64,000 bases of DNA from Lophius americanus (taxonomy: Eukaryota; Chordata; Actinopteri; Lophiiformes; Lophiidae), in the NCBI GenBank assembly GCA_037951165.1, contig JBBDHG010000014.1:20361501-20425500 (forward strand). The letters are read 5' to 3'. The notes beneath the pieces were generated by a model that saw only the letters and a program-made list of their open reading frames with translations, was not told the origin of the DNA and did no database searches. Position numbers and translations under genes: made by a program. Shown piece by piece: positions 1 through 13,319 of this stretch (position 1 is the stretch's first letter; every line of letters starts with the position of its first letter).

Positions 1-3000
1 ATTACACAGCCATCTATCCAACAGCTGGCTTGAATTGCTTTACGCTTTTTTATGCACCGGGTGCTAATTTTTTCCCTCGAGCCCTCCATCCCACTCAATC
101 TTTAACATGCACCTCACTTTATTCTTTCACGAAATCAAAATGGCTCATGAACACTAGATGCAAATTCTCTAGGTGTAGAATGTACTGGAGATCTGGTGAT
201 TAGCTGGAGTTGTTTTTGAAAAACAATTAAAATCTCCAGATTGGAGTTCTATGTTGAACTGCACTATGTGCGTACAGTCCTGCGGTAAAGACTTCCTATG
301 AGGCCCCGGGTGCCACTGTCAGCAGTCACATTGCAGAACAAATATCCTTTATCTTACATGTTCGCTGTGACCTAGATTTTTTATAGAGTGTATAATTTTG
401 AGACCTGGAGGTCTCAGTAGATTTTTGAATAGGGAGAAGGTGAGCCGAGGTGCACTATAGGTTGCAATCTGGAGCTATGTGCCACTATATCTTACACACT
501 TCACCTTTAAGGATATATTATATTGTTTAGATGATCTCATTTGAAATTTCTGTCTTTATGTTTTCATAAATCTTCTGCTTTGCTTCTTGTCTCGCCAGCA
601 ATGGTTTCCAGGTTCCATTACTTTCAATAGGAGATGTACTTCCAGTTGTGAAATTAAGAGGACGAAGAAGAAGAAAAGAAAATTAGACAGTGAGAGCATC
701 AGCATTTTAACTGCTGATACACTCATTCTATACAGTGTGAAACCGATGTGATTCTGGCAACTCTGTTGTAGATCTTTACCGGTTCTCTGAAAAACCTGGC
801 GGACTTAAAATGAGCTTTTTTGACAAGTAGAAGTTCATGCATGATGTAATATAATCCTAATCAATGTTGTCTTGTTTTTTTCTTTTTAGAAATGCAAAAA
901 ACTGTTTGGTAATTACTATGTATTTATACATTAAAGTTAAGAGTAGATCTTTTTCCAATCATTTTGGATGGGCTATATGTACGAGAAGGCGGGCCTAGCA
1001 TGCTGAGCCCATCCAGGGAACCGGAAACAAATGTGCTTGGTTGGGTAATTTAGAAGGTTTTGAGAGACCGACTAACAAATAACTGGTTTAAGATTTTATG
1101 GTATCTGCTGTCACTTACAAAAATTGAATTTTATATTAAATTAAATATTAAATTTAATAATAATAATTATTATCATTGAAGCCAATAATAATAGGAGGAA
1201 GCACATAAAGCCTCTAAATATGCGGACGCGGGAAGGAAAAAGAAGATTTACTCACAACAAAATATCAATGGCTCTGACAGCCTCACCAAAAATCCAAGCT
1301 GTTTGAGTGCTGATACTGATAAGAACGTGATGCTGACAAGTTTACTATCCTCCCTCCCCAAATCCCTATCCCCGGGGATACATGAAAGCTTTGGATGCAT
1401 GTCGAGTTCAGTCAGAAAGACCATCCTCTCACACACTTGTGCCACAGTAAGGCTCCTACCACTTTTATCCCCACCATTATACTCTCAATTACCTACTCCA
1501 AGGTCTGGTCCTTCAATTGATATCTGCTGCGATCAATCAGGTAGCCTCATTCATTCAATCACTGTCAAACCTGCATGCTCTTCCCATCACAAAAAGCTGC
1601 TGTATTTAAATATGTCGCCCTCCATTCATCTAGTTCTTGCTTGCTACTGGTTTACGGGTTTTTCATCTCCCCATCTTTGCCTAGTCCTAACAGATCCTCA
1701 GCCTGATCTCTCATCAGCAGAGTCATCAGCCACCACGACCAGTACCCAGACTCCAAAGGGGGTTATTCTACGCCGCTGCTCAGGGCAGAGACCCTTCGAT
1801 GTCAATCTCCCTGAAGACTCTGAGTTCCAAAGACTTTCATTTATCATACTTCATCAGTTGTATAAATCATTAATCTTTTCTTCATTCTCTGCCTCATCTG
1901 ATTGAGATATACTTAGCATAATTTATCAGAATCCTTTTACTCCATGGGGCAAAAAAAATCTGTCATTGTTTTTCCTATTGCACCTCAAAAGGGCTGCATT
2001 GGAATTTTGGTACAAAAGAATAATAACGTAATATATATATCCCTCCGGCAAAAAAACTGTTCAGAATGAATATTATCATTAGAAACCATCCACAATTACT
2101 GTGAATTCCTCAGACACCCCATGCAACCCACATAATAACACACTGTTCATGCACATCTCTGCCACATTCTTGCAGCACCCACAGTACTGCATGTTCTTTC
2201 ACCGCTAATTACCGAACCTCACCAAAAAGAAAGGCGCACGCCCCCGTCGCTCCCGGTGTCTTACTTCAGGGGGATGATGACTGTATATTTCAGTTAGTTG
2301 AGATACTGTATGGAAATATGGAAATAACTAACAGTGCTAGTGTACAAGTGGGTTAGCTGAGTCAAGAGTCATTCTTTTTGAATGATGAAAGACTGATGAG
2401 GAGGAACCACCTCCGTTCAAGTGAACTGAGTGCTTTCTTTTTCCAATTTATTCTCCGGATAGCAACAGAGTGCAGCATCTTCAGACTTTGGTAGTCAAAT
2501 AAATGCAAAGAAGTCATACAAAATGAGAATTATGGTTTTCATTACAGCCTTATTTTTGTAGCTTTTTTCACGATGTCTATCAATTATGACAACAAACCAT
2601 TACTTTCATGAAAAAAAATACTGTGAAAGAAGTTTCAGAAATAGTTTTTAACACCTATATTTTATCCTATAATTATATTTTTCATAGAAGTTGTGGATAT
2701 AATTACAACAACAGACGCAAGCTGTAATAAAGAGGAATTATACAGAACACAGCATTGCAACTCAAACGTAAGCATGAAATACTGGAATACAGTTGCTCAT
2801 TCCTGCTGCCGTACGACTTAAAAATTGCAAAACATCCATTTGATCTATAATTTGTTATATTACCCTGATAACATAGTTCCAAAAGCCAAACCACCTGTAT
2901 CACAAGTACAGACAGTTAATTCATTGAACAAATACACCTCAACTCTAAGTTCTTCCTCTCCCTTGAATATATAAATGTGGCACCAAGTCACCGTGAAGCA

Positions 3001-3705
3001 TATATGAAATTGATTTTCTATGCACAAAACAACTGCAACTTGCCCTGCACCGATTCTTCATATCCATGAGCACTTATTATGTGCTTGTTTTCTCTGCAAT
3101 AGCCAAAACCTGAAAGTTAACAGCATGTCAACCTCATTTTCTCAATCGCTGTTTCTAAACACAATAATTATCTGTCCCCTCATACCCTGTCCGTTGTCTC
3201 CTTTTCCACTGTCCGGACCTTCCATGACCTGCTGAGGTCAGCTGACCGGACACATAAAACAAAACAAAGCAACAACAACAAAAAACTAACAATTCTAAAC
3301 AATATGAAAGTGTATTATACGCACCGCTAACTTTAACCCCCAGCCAGTACGACCTGTGTTCATAACAATGTTTACGACGGTGATGTGTTATGGATAGTAA
3401 TTAAGAAATTCATGAATTCATGAGTCCAAGAAGTCTTCAAATGTTTTTTTTATCTTCTTGGCTTATCTTCCATTTCCTTGTCCGCATGTAACTTTCATCT
3501 AAGAGTAAGAACGATGATCTGGAAGAAACATGTGTAAACAACGTGTTTCACAAATCTCATTTATTATGATTTCAAAAGCTTTGCTGACAGTAAGCCAGCT
3601 CTTTACAGAGATGAGTTCAACTATATGGAAAAGAGACAGACCAAAGAGTTATAGTTTCGTTGATATGATGTGAGAGACAGTAATGGTGTGTTCATGTTGC
3701 GTTAC
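1..3705 (-). other. syt7 intron downstream of the distal linker exon
   Basis: Intron sequence after the last visible exon. I searched the minus strand for C2A signatures (the SVGYNF and GTSDPFVK regions) and saw none. It holds AT-rich tracts near 1130-1200 and a plus-strand ORF at 1303-1905 that I do not accept as a gene. I recognised no interspersed repeat here. Confidence 0.6.
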
Positions 3706-3829
3706 CATGAGCATGTCACTGGTGACTGAGTTGGCCAAGTCAGAAACAGAGGAGTTGGCATCATGGCGGCGTCTGGTCTCATCTGGGGTCTGACTTCTGG
3801 GGCTGTTGCCTGGTTTGTTACCTGGAGTC
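3706..3829 (-). CDS. syt7: syt7 exon: distal linker with SSVSDL motif
   Basis: Encodes TPGNKPGNSPRSQTPDE, then TRRRHDAN, then SSVSDLANSVTSDMLM. The last part is nearly the same as the family signature SSVSDL-NS-TS-MLM that lies just N-terminal of C2A in synaptotagmin-7. It is 124 bp: one base completing a split codon plus 41 codons. The acceptor is TTTTAACAG and the donor gtaacg after ATG (phase 0). This is the last visible exon. No C2A or C2B exon was found between it and base 1 on this strand, so the Ca2+-binding half of the protein lies beyond the window. This exon gives the strongest single support for the gene assignment. Confidence 0.9.
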
Positions 3830-4809
3830 CTGTTAAAACACATATACATTCACTTTCACGTTCAAATTCTACTCGGAGGTACGTGAATTATTTTGAACTG
3901 AGGCTGACTTTCACAACTGAGGCTTTTTCCTCTAGTTCCAAGGGAATTTTCCTACATTGATAAATGGAGGGGAGAGGGGAGGTCCTCAAATAAATGTTTT
4001 TTCCAGGTTTGTTGTGGAACATTTCAATCCAATTAAATATGTTTGAAACAGTTGTGAGCTTTCATTATCCCTAACCAGCATCATTATTACACTTAATGCT
4101 GTATGAGAAAAAAGTTAGTTTCAAAAGATTCTGAAAGCTTTCAGAAAGGATGGATGTTTGTGGGAGACCACTGTAAAGGTTTTGTAAGATAAATAGAAGC
4201 TTTAAAACATGACTCAGCTACTTTTCATGGTTCTCAATCTGTAAGAACATAACCAGTGGATATGAAAGGACTGCAATTGACAAATGTATAACTTTATACT
4301 GTGATTGTAAAAAAAAAACCTAAAACACTGATTTTAACCTCTGCAAAATGCAGTTTGGACAAAGCAGTACCTTTATTATTTGAGCCCACTAATTCAAAAA
4401 ACACACCTTATTTTAACTTGTTAGAAAAAGAAAAAGAAAATTGTAAAATTTTGGTCCGGAAGATAAATAATTACTTGTATTAAGTGACGTTGTTGCACAT
4501 TTATTCCGTATAATCATCTATAAAAAGTTACAATCTTGGGTCAATGCTAGTAGTAGAGGTAGTTACAGCACATATCTAATCTCTACATAAAATAGTTAAA
4601 ACAGGAAGAGGCAGGAAGAGACAGTGATATGAAGTTTTGACCATGTGTTTTGTGTTTGACTCATAACTGGGAGATTTAAAAAGTAGCAAACAGCATTCAG
4701 CAGCTAAGTCAAAGCAGAAGGAAGAAAAAACAAAACAAAGACTTGAAATTGCAGAGACTGATATATGTCTCCATGTTAGAGAGTGCAGCTCGATGCAAAT
4801 GTGAATCCC

Positions 4810-4863
4810 ACTATATACTATATACTATATACTATATACTATATACTATGTACTATATACTAC
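4810..4863. repeat. 7-bp tandem repeat, unit ACTATAT
   Basis: About seven and a half units, one with a G substitution (ACTATGT). Confidence 0.9.
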
Positions 4864-5089
4864 TTGCAGGCCTGCTTTGTTTCTGGAACACTGGCAGACT
4901 ATCTAAGGCTGAGTCCATAACGTACAAAGGGAATTGAAAACTTGAGATTTTTCTCCACTTGTTTACGAAAGTAATTGTGTCCACACTGAATAGATTTAAA
5001 AGTACCTCCATCCACAAGAGAAGGCTGGCAATAGAATAATACTAAGTGAGCAAAACAAGACCACAAACCAAAAAATAAAAAGCAAACTT

Positions 5090-6310
5090 TGCTGTTTTCC
5101 CAAAGAGTAAAGAGTATATCCCCAAAAAGTCTCCAATCCCTTGCGTTGTGCAAGCAATCCCCCTGAATGAACTCGTCAAACCAAATATGAAGTTATGTCC
5201 ACAGAATATAGAAAAAAAAAAGTCAACCAAGTGAGTGAAATATGAACTTTTAGAGTGAAATATGACATATTCATGATGGATCTCCTTGAGCCGATTCAAA
5301 TGCACCAAAGTTGGACTACATCGGATCAATGGTTGGGAAATTATTGTGCGTAATCTTTTGGCGGTAAAGCTTGTCATCATGTCAAAAATACATAAACACA
5401 ATACAACCCACCTATCCCAAAGTCATTCTTCCTCACACCAAGATATTTGGGGTTATAAAGTTTGAAAGTTATCCTTGAAATAGACTTTATGGTATGCCTG
5501 GAAAACATTGTTTTTCTTAAAAAGCTCCCCCTAGCGAGTCAAATGTGCACCTTTGGAGTACTCCTTGTGTAGTATCCTTGAATCAATCCATTCATCAAGT
5601 TTGGACTAAATCTGATGAACGGTTGAGAAATTATGTAAATTTTTTTGATATAAAGCTCCTGCTAGTGTCAGAAATTTACATCCAATTTTTTTCAAAAAAA
5701 TAAATCCAGCTATTGCTTTGGTCTAATGTCTATGGGAGTATGAAATTTGAAAGATGATCCATGAAATGGCTTTTGAAAACTATGTTAGAAACAGTGTTTT
5801 CATTTATAAAAGCTCCCTCTAGTGACTAAAATATGAACTAGTAGAATAAAATGTGACATAGACAAGATAGGTCTCCTTGAGTTGTTTCAAACGCACCAAA
5901 TTTGAACGAATTGGGACCATAGATTACTAAGTTATCTCTGAAAAAATTTGTTTTTTGTAAAAAGTGGCTCCTAGTGGGTAAAATATGAACTATTAAATTT
6001 AAAGACGATAAATACAAGATAGGTCGTCTCAAGTCGATTCATATGCACCAAATTTCAACTAAGTTGGACCAACTGTTGAGAATTTATGGCCTGACAATTA
6101 TCGAGTTAAAGCTCCCCCTAGTGTTAGAAATGTACAACCAACCTTTCCCAAAATCATTCCAGTTCATTCTTGCAGTAAGGTCTATCTGGGTCTATAATTT
6201 AAAAATGAACCATGAAACACTTTTTGAGTTATTTCGGCAGCTGCAATGAAGATTCCATAATATCCCTGACTTTTCGGTGATATAATGAAGACCTAGCGTG
6301 TTCGGGCACA
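5090..6310 (+). repeat. Rpt-A, longest copy, internally tandem
   Basis: Begins with a module containing gtatatcccc-aaaag and runs through repeated blocks with the same word order: a variant of agctccccctagtg, then agtaaaatatgaac, then cgattcatatgcaccaaa, then a ggacc...gttgagaaatta block. At least three or four diverged monomers of roughly 200-350 bp follow each other. The right end (6265-6290) reads as an imperfect inverted copy of the left module (cttttcggtgatataat). No coding capacity is visible. I do not know a family name for it. Confidence 0.75.
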
Positions 6311-6489
6311 TAAAGGTAATACCAACACACACTGTTATATTTAAAGCTGACAGCCTCGTATATACCTGGTTATCCCGTATACATGTCAGCACCTCTAATG
6401 GAGACTGAAAGTCTTCAACACCTTCTCTTCAAAAGAGTAGTGCAACGGTCTCTTTCATGCCACTGAGGCTGTGAAGAGACTTTGTATTA

Positions 6490-7135
6490 TGGACTGCAAT
6501 TTGCATCAAGTGGCGCAGTGGGTAGCAAGGTCGTCTCACAGCAAGACGTATATATATTCAAATTAAGCCTGTCTGTGTGGAGTTTGCATGTTCTACTGTG
6601 TCTCCATGGGTTCCAGGTACTGAAGCTTCATTCCACAGTTCAAAAACAAACATGCAATGTATTTCTGTTTATACAATTTCTTACTCTAAATTGCCTTTAG
6701 TCATCAATGATTGGGAGCGTGTATGGTTATTTGTCTCTTTGTGTTTACCCTGTGATGAACTGGTGAAACGTCCACGGTATACCACACCTCACCAGTGTAT
6801 ACCCCAGCTCTCCAGGGTATACCCCACCTCTCCAGGGTATACCCGATCTCTCCAGGGTATATCCCACCTCACCAGTGTATACCCCACCTGTCCAGTGTAT
6901 ACCCCACCTTTCCAGTGTATATCCCACCTCTCCAGTGTATAACCCACCTCACCAGTGTATACCCCACCTCTCCAGTGTATATCCCACCTCACCAGTGTAT
7001 ATCCCACCTCTCAAGGGTATAACCCAACTCTCTAGGGTACCTCTTGCCAATTGTCGGCTGGGACAGACTCCAGCCACCTTCATTAACCTTAATCATGAAA
7101 AGTGGTTATAGAAAATAAATTAGTAAATGAATGAG
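6490..7135 (+). repeat. Rpt-B: common teleost repeat with tRNA-like head
   Basis: The head reads tggcgcagtgggtagcaagg followed by tcgtctcacagcaagacg (A-box-like region of a common teleost repeat). The body reads gtgtggagtttgcatgttct, ctctaaattgcctttagt and ctgtgatgaactggtgaaac. The end reads gctgggacagactccagcc and ggttatagaaaataaat. This order is the one seen in a very common fish interspersed repeat. The body is interrupted by the 20-bp minisatellite at 6779-7040. Confidence 0.75.
6779..7040 (+). repeat. 20-bp minisatellite, about 13 copies
   Basis: Tandem units of the form ccagtgtataccccacctct, differing at a few positions (accagtg or tccagtg or tccaggg; taccc, tatcc or taacc). The unit is 20 bp, so all reading frames stay open with a 60-bp protein period. 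This explains the overlapping Tyr/Pro/Ser-rich ORFs on both strands, which are not genes. The array sits where the parent repeat has one copy of a gtccagggtgtaccc-like segment. Confidence 0.9.
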
Positions 7136-7879
7136 TTTGAATGAATCAAGTTAACAAGCGGTCAGCTGGAAAAAATGTTTTGATATACAGTACCAGGGAT
7201 ACCAAACAAGGTACTGTGGTTTTGTGAAACAGAGTCCATCACTGCCTATCACTTAAAGTTAGTAAAATTAGTAAAGTCTATTCATAAAAAGTAAAAAATT
7301 GTTAAATATAGAGATCTGACACAAGTCCTGGCGTATGACAAATCAGTGGAGGGGATTTCTTTTTGTTCAAAGTCATAGGATTAATAGAAAAACAACAACA
7401 CTGGGTTACTGACTCAAATTAAAACACCCAACCATTCACTGAAACAACAACCGAGAAGAATAGGGAGATGGGGAAAAAACAACACGGACCATAAAAAGTT
7501 AAATGCTGTATAGCTGGAAAAAGGGGACAAATGAACATGTCACAGGGCAAACCAAATTCAATCAGGTATTAGGGGAGGGGATGGAGAAAGACAGGGTTTG
7601 TGCAGAAACAAGACGAGCAATATTGGAGAAGAGAAACAAAGAGAGGAGGAGTAAGGATTCGGTGTGGAAAGGAAAATATTTACTTGTCACTCTGCATTTA
7701 TTTCCTGTATTCTGCAGGATAGAGCAGTAAATAATTACTTATTACTACTATGTAATGGCTTCCGTTTCCATGTCTTGCCAATCCAGCTAGATTCTAATGG
7801 AGCCCACCTACTGATAAGGACATCCAAATCACTGTTTTCAAACAGGTCAAACTGATGTATGCAGAGAGAGCTAAAATGT

Positions 7880-8222
7880 TCAATCATGCATCCATTTTCT
7901 ATAACTAATTATCCTGTTTAGCGTGCAGGGTGGTGGGGGTGGAGGTTGGGGGGAATAAGCTATTCCAGCTGATACCCTAGACAAGCAGCCAGTTTATTAC
8001 AGGTCCAACACATGGAGACAGTATCTGCTCACGCTCACATTCACGCCTTTAGAGTCAATATAGAGTCACTAATTCGCCTGTTCAATATGCTTTTGGACTG
8101 AGGGGATGGAAGCCAGAGAACCAGTGAAAATACAGGGAGCACATGCAAACTGGGGTTGGATTTGAACCCAGAACCTTTTTGCTGTGACACAACTGCACTG
8201 CCCACTGTGTCACCACACAACA
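7880..8222 (-). repeat. Rpt-B copy, minus orientation
   Basis: On the plus strand it runs attttctataactaattatc, ttccagctgatacc, agagtcactaattcgcctgt, gagcacatgcaaactgggg and ends ctgcccactgtgtcacca, the reverse complement of the tRNA-like head. It has no minisatellite expansion. Confidence 0.7.
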
Positions 8223-8269
8223 GTGTTAAGTTATACCTTTCATAGCTATAGCTACACAGTTACACCTTA

Positions 8270-8665
8270 AAAAAGCCAGGCCTATGCTGGCGTTCCCGAC
8301 ACTGGGCGCATATCCCCGAAAAGCTCCAAATCCCCTTAATTGTAAAAGTAATCCCCTGATTGAACTCCTCAATTGAAATGCCAAGTTATGTCTTAAAATA
8401 CAATGTTCTCCGTAGAAAAAGCTCCCCCTAATGAGTAAAATATGAATGAATGAAGATAGAGTTCCTCGCGATGATTAATTTGCACCAAATTTGGAATAAA
8501 AAGGACTAACAATTAGGAAGCCATGCAAGAAAAACAGTGTTTTTTCATATAGAGCTCTCAGTAATAAGGAAATTTTGAAATATTAGAGTAAACCACAATG
8601 TGTACAAGATAGGTCTCTCCGATTCGATTCATATGCACCGCCTTTTCGGGGGTATAATTAACTAC
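8270..8665 (+). repeat. Rpt-A, short copy with both ends
   Basis: Starts with gcctatgctggcgttccc followed by catatccccgaaaagctcc, has a single internal block (gctccccctaatgagtaaaa and gattcatatgcaccg), and ends ccttttcgggggtataatt, an inverted form of the start. This copy is the best evidence that the family has terminal inverted repeats. Confidence 0.7.
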
Positions 8666-9539
8666 TGATTGGCAGCCAAGCACTTAGTACGTTGCTTTCT
8701 TGCTTTGCCGCTGACTTGACTCTGACCTATCCAGTGGTTTGTGCTCAAGCTTTACTTATTTTTTCGCTTTCACTAAAAAAAACAAGTACACCTTGTATGA
8801 CAACTGGTCACTTTACAAAACATGGCAGAGAGATTTAGATAATGTGTCTTTCAAACAGCAAGTTTTAGCAAGTTTGATATATTTTTAATATTTTGCACAT
8901 CCGTAAATTATTTTGCTCCTGCAGGAATACTCACAACATAGTGAATCAGTAAAACTTTAATGTCACCACCATCGTTTTTCTTAACGAGAAAATAAAAATC
9001 AGTATGCAGATGCTTCAATTCCGCTTGAAATCCATCAGCGTTTCATTTTAATATTGTTTATTATGAGTTGCAATAACAAAACCACTCTCTGCTTCTCACA
9101 ATGGTTATGTCTGATTGATTATCTTCTTAATGGCACAACAGAATGGCTGATGCAAAGTTGAAATCTTCTTCAGCTGAGGATGAACAGTTTCCAACACAGT
9201 CGCACAAAGACACAGTTCTGCTGCAGCTCATTCTATAGAGATTTTCCCGTGGTGAATACAAAACAGGTTATACATTCCCATCAGCTTTGTAAATGAATAC
9301 TGACAAGGAGGAGGATATGGCTTATTGAACCCCACTAAATGAACACTTAACCACATGAATCCAAAATAATCCACTCAAAATAAACACAGTTGGGAATTTT
9401 CCTCATTATTTATAATGCAGATTTACATTTAATTTACATTCATATGCTGCTTTGAATGTTTAGCTATAAATCATCTAAGTTATAAAGAGTGCACGCATTA
9501 ACGTAACGCATCATACACTGCATATATTTGTTATATCTG

Positions 9540-10240
9540 TTTCATGGATCATTTTCAAATTCTATACCCACATAGACCTTATTGCGAAGAAGGAACGGAG
9601 TGATTATGGGGCTGGTCGATTCTACATTTCTAAAACTGGGGGGAGTTTTATCTTCCAAATTGTCCGGCCATAAGTTCTCAACAGTTGGTCCGATTCAGTC
9701 CAAATGTGTTGCATATGATTTGCCTCGAGGAGATGTATCTTTCATACATCTCGATTTACTCTTATCATTCATATTTTACTCAATAGGGGGAGCTTTTCAT
9801 AAAAACACATATTTTCCGGACATAACTTCTTTACCCTTCGATTTAGTCCAGAATTGGTGCATATGAATGGACTGAAGGAGACCTATCTTGTATATATATA
9901 TACTGTTTTACTATAGTAGTTCATGCTGTACTGTCTTCTGACATAGCAATAAACTCAAGAAGTTTTATCTTGTATAAATCGTATTTTACTTCAATAGTTC
10001 ATATTTGACTCACTGTTTGACACTCGGAATTATTTACGATGGAATGTTTTTTCAAACATAACTTCTCTAACCGTTGGCTCGATTGGGTCCAAATTTGGTG
10101 CATACAGTATGAATGAACTTGAATAGATCTATCTTGTATTGTTGTGTTTTATCCTAGTAGTTAAATTTTTTTTTCTTTTACCCAAAAAAACTGTTTCTTC
10201 GACATAACTTCCTAACCATCGGTCCGAACTGTCTTTTACA
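9540..10240 (-). repeat. Rpt-A copy, minus orientation
   Basis: On the plus strand this reads catggatcattttcaaatt, then a tcgattctacatttctaaaa block, then repeated units with ttggtgcatatgaatggact and tagggggagcttttcat. These are reverse complements of the words in 5090-6310. At least three internal units are visible. Confidence 0.72.
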
Positions 10241-10947
10241 CGAGTGCATTAAGTCTGTACTCCTCTTTTCCCATTTGCCAGTTCGTTGTTGATGTTGATG
10301 TTACTTCACGTCATCTCCCCTGCCAGACATCTTCCTACTGTAAGATTTCCTGAGAATCTCAATGGTTTTTCAGTTTTTTTTGATCTTCGCTTAGTTGCCT
10401 GGATGTTTCGCTCTGGATTGTTTGCCAGTTGTACTGTCCTAATGGTTTTGGACCCTTTCCTGTTTGATGGATATTTTTTTTTTATCCTATTTTCTAATTT
10501 ATTTATTTCTCATTTTTCCCCAGCATCTCAGATCTTCTATCAGAAAAGTGTGAATGTTTTCTTGTTGTGCTTTACATAGAGAAGCACTGCTGTCATATCC
10601 TCTGACAAAGGTTTCATATTGAGAGTACAAAATTACCCAAAGTGATAAAAGCAGGACAAACTCATCTTTCTCACCTTCATTTTATTCACATATACCATTC
10701 ATTAGGAATTAGATCTGGGATGAGGAGTTGTGTCTGATTGTCATAGTCAGAAGATATAAAGGTATAGTGGCACAAAATGCTAATTTTACCTGCTAATTCA
10801 GAGCATCCAAATTGCATTCATGGAGCAATTGGGTGCTTTGGTGAAATGAGTTTATTCATGCATATGAGTAAACATAATTAATGACAAATAAAATCTAAAC
10901 ACATCTGCAAAAGTGTGCGTTCAGATGTACATCAGCACACAAAATCA

Positions 10948-10981
10948 CTCACTCACACACACACGCACACGCACACGCACG

Positions 10982-11053
<72 letters not shown>

Positions 11054-11091
11054 CACACACACACACACACGTACACGTATTCTAACATCCA
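10948..11091. repeat. (CA)n microsatellite
   Basis: About 140 bp of CA dinucleotides with scattered CG interruptions. The Thr/His ORF across it is an artefact of the repeat. Confidence 0.98.
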
Positions 11092-13319
11092 CAAATTAGT
11101 GTAATGTCACCAGCTATAAAAAAACCTGGATACATGGTGCAGAAATACCGAATTACAAAACTGAGGAAAAAAGGGGTAGGGATTTCAAAAAATAAAAACA
11201 CATGTACAAATGTATCATTACGCTAGGATTAACTTGGAGAATTTGCACAAACAGAAGGAGAAATTACCTGGCCCTGTGAGCGCCCCCTACCTGTCTGCCA
11301 GTGACAAAATCGTCTGAAACCCAACACTAGTTACATAATTTGTTCTTTAGAAGTTGTTGTAACCATGACTACGGAAATGTGGGCCCCCACTTATGGTTGT
11401 ACTTACTACTACCACATACTTTACTCAGGGGTTACAGTAACCATGGTTACAGGAGCCTTAAAAGAGGGCAGTAAAATCCAAGGAAGTTCCACAGAGAGGG
11501 ACATATATTGAAAATAGCAAAAAGCCCACATTTCAAAGGGACCAAACATTTGAAGGCCTTTGAAACACATTCTTGGAGCTCACTCTGATTTTCCTCATAT
11601 TAACAATTCTCTAACCCCCTTTGCTCCCGCAAACACACCACAGCATATATTACATCATAAATACCAGAAAAAGGCTTGCAACCTGAAGCCACGATACTGA
11701 AAACAAAAAGCAATGACAGCCTGAAACTATTGAGATACATAGTTTCTCCACTTAACAAATCAGGTTGAATCATCACAATAAAGAAACTACAATTTGAGCT
11801 CAATTTATGTACGAATGACTCTGTAATGAGCTCAGACACGTGAAATACTCTTTGGGGTTGAAGGATGCATCCCTGCAGAACTAGCACTTCAATCGGACTC
11901 TCTGTAACTCGTAGCTCTGACCTTTTGCCTAATGGCCTCAATCTGGGACTCAGTTGTAAGCAATCTCCAGTGTAATTGGACCGAGCAGATCCTTATATGC
12001 CAGGAGAAAACGGGGCAAATTCTTATCTTATCCTTGAGTCACATGTGAGCTGTATGCTAGAGGTGTTGAATAAGAAACATCAATAAAAGAAAAAAAACGC
12101 GCTTCTTCAAACCTGCTTTGATAAATGCATTGTAAGGAATTGCAATAGAAGAACCTGGATAAGGAGTATAAAAAAATTCTCCTCAGCAAAAGAATCAAGA
12201 ATTTGACTGCAAATCAAGAATCTTAATGTGTGTAGTTTTGATTCCTGCATGTGTCATTCCCAAAATACTCTTTGTGATCATATTGTCCTGCTACATGCGT
12301 CCACATAGCTGGAACACAGGGGAGGAACAGCCACTGTACATGCACTTGCACACTATATCAATCAAACTTGCTGAAAAATTAAACCAATTGGACGAGCATC
12401 AACCTTATGTTGTTAAAGCCTGCCTCTACAGCAGAGCCAGAAAATTGTTATGGATTATTTCTCCGCTAATAAACCCCTTGACGGGAGATTAATTTTTACA
12501 TTGTATATAAATCACATCATAATAATAATTCAATCAGTCTTTATTTGTTTTAGAGTCATTTAATTTGACTTCCCATTTTTCACTTTTCTACGGTGTTGGT
12601 GCTTTTTAAAGAGATTTTCATTCAACTATGAGTAGCATTCTATGGCTTGCTGTACGGTCCATTGTTCTCACAAAGGGTAGCAAAGGGACCCTATTAACTG
12701 GCAAACAGCTGCTGCACGCTGGCAAAGCTGTGGAAGACCGAGCCGTGGACAAAACCCTGAGCTTTTGGAGGAATAAACACTCATAGTTGGGGAGAGCACA
12801 GAGTTTATTTTTAAACTTTTGAGATTATAAAGTGTATGTATCTTCACTCTCCTCTCTCGTCTTCTGAAGCTTAATGTAGAGCTGCTGACATTCACTGTAA
12901 TGCACTTTATTGTGTAACTGCTGAATAGAGGGGAAAGGTGCTTCATGAACATCAGAGAGTAGAGATGAAAAGAAACTGAAGGATAACAGAAAGAGCTAGA
13001 ATCTCTGGTGTGCGTTCAGAGGACAGTTGAACAAAAACTGACCAAGGCAAGCACTCCTGGTCCCTGTTTCTCTCTAGTTTACTGCTAATACGTTTGGGTG
13101 CAAATTAACGCAAAGTCAAAGTACAAGTTACAAGGATAAACAGAAATAATCCTGACATCAAATAATGAAATGTGAACCAAGTAACCAAGTACGTAAGTCA
13201 CCAGGCTTCATTTGGCTTCCCTCACCTCCACTTATGCTTCATCTCTTTGCCTTACTTTGGATTAGCCATTAATAAAGCTGAGTCAGTCCCTGCTAAGACG
13301 GCAAGAACTTTTCACACTA

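Noticed and set aside
3225..3250. ggtcagctgacc palindrome as a nuclear receptor or E-box site
   Set aside because: A single short motif deep in an intron, with no cluster or conservation to judge from.
6779..7040. CRISPR-like regularly spaced array
   Set aside because: There are no unique spacers; units are contiguous 20-bp tandem copies in a vertebrate repeat.
6745..7111. Overlapping Tyr/Pro/Ser and Tyr/Thr/Gly ORFs on both strands
   Set aside because: They are translations of the 20-bp minisatellite, which keeps all frames open.
10913..11104. Thr/His-rich ORF
   Set aside because: Artefact of the CA dinucleotide array.
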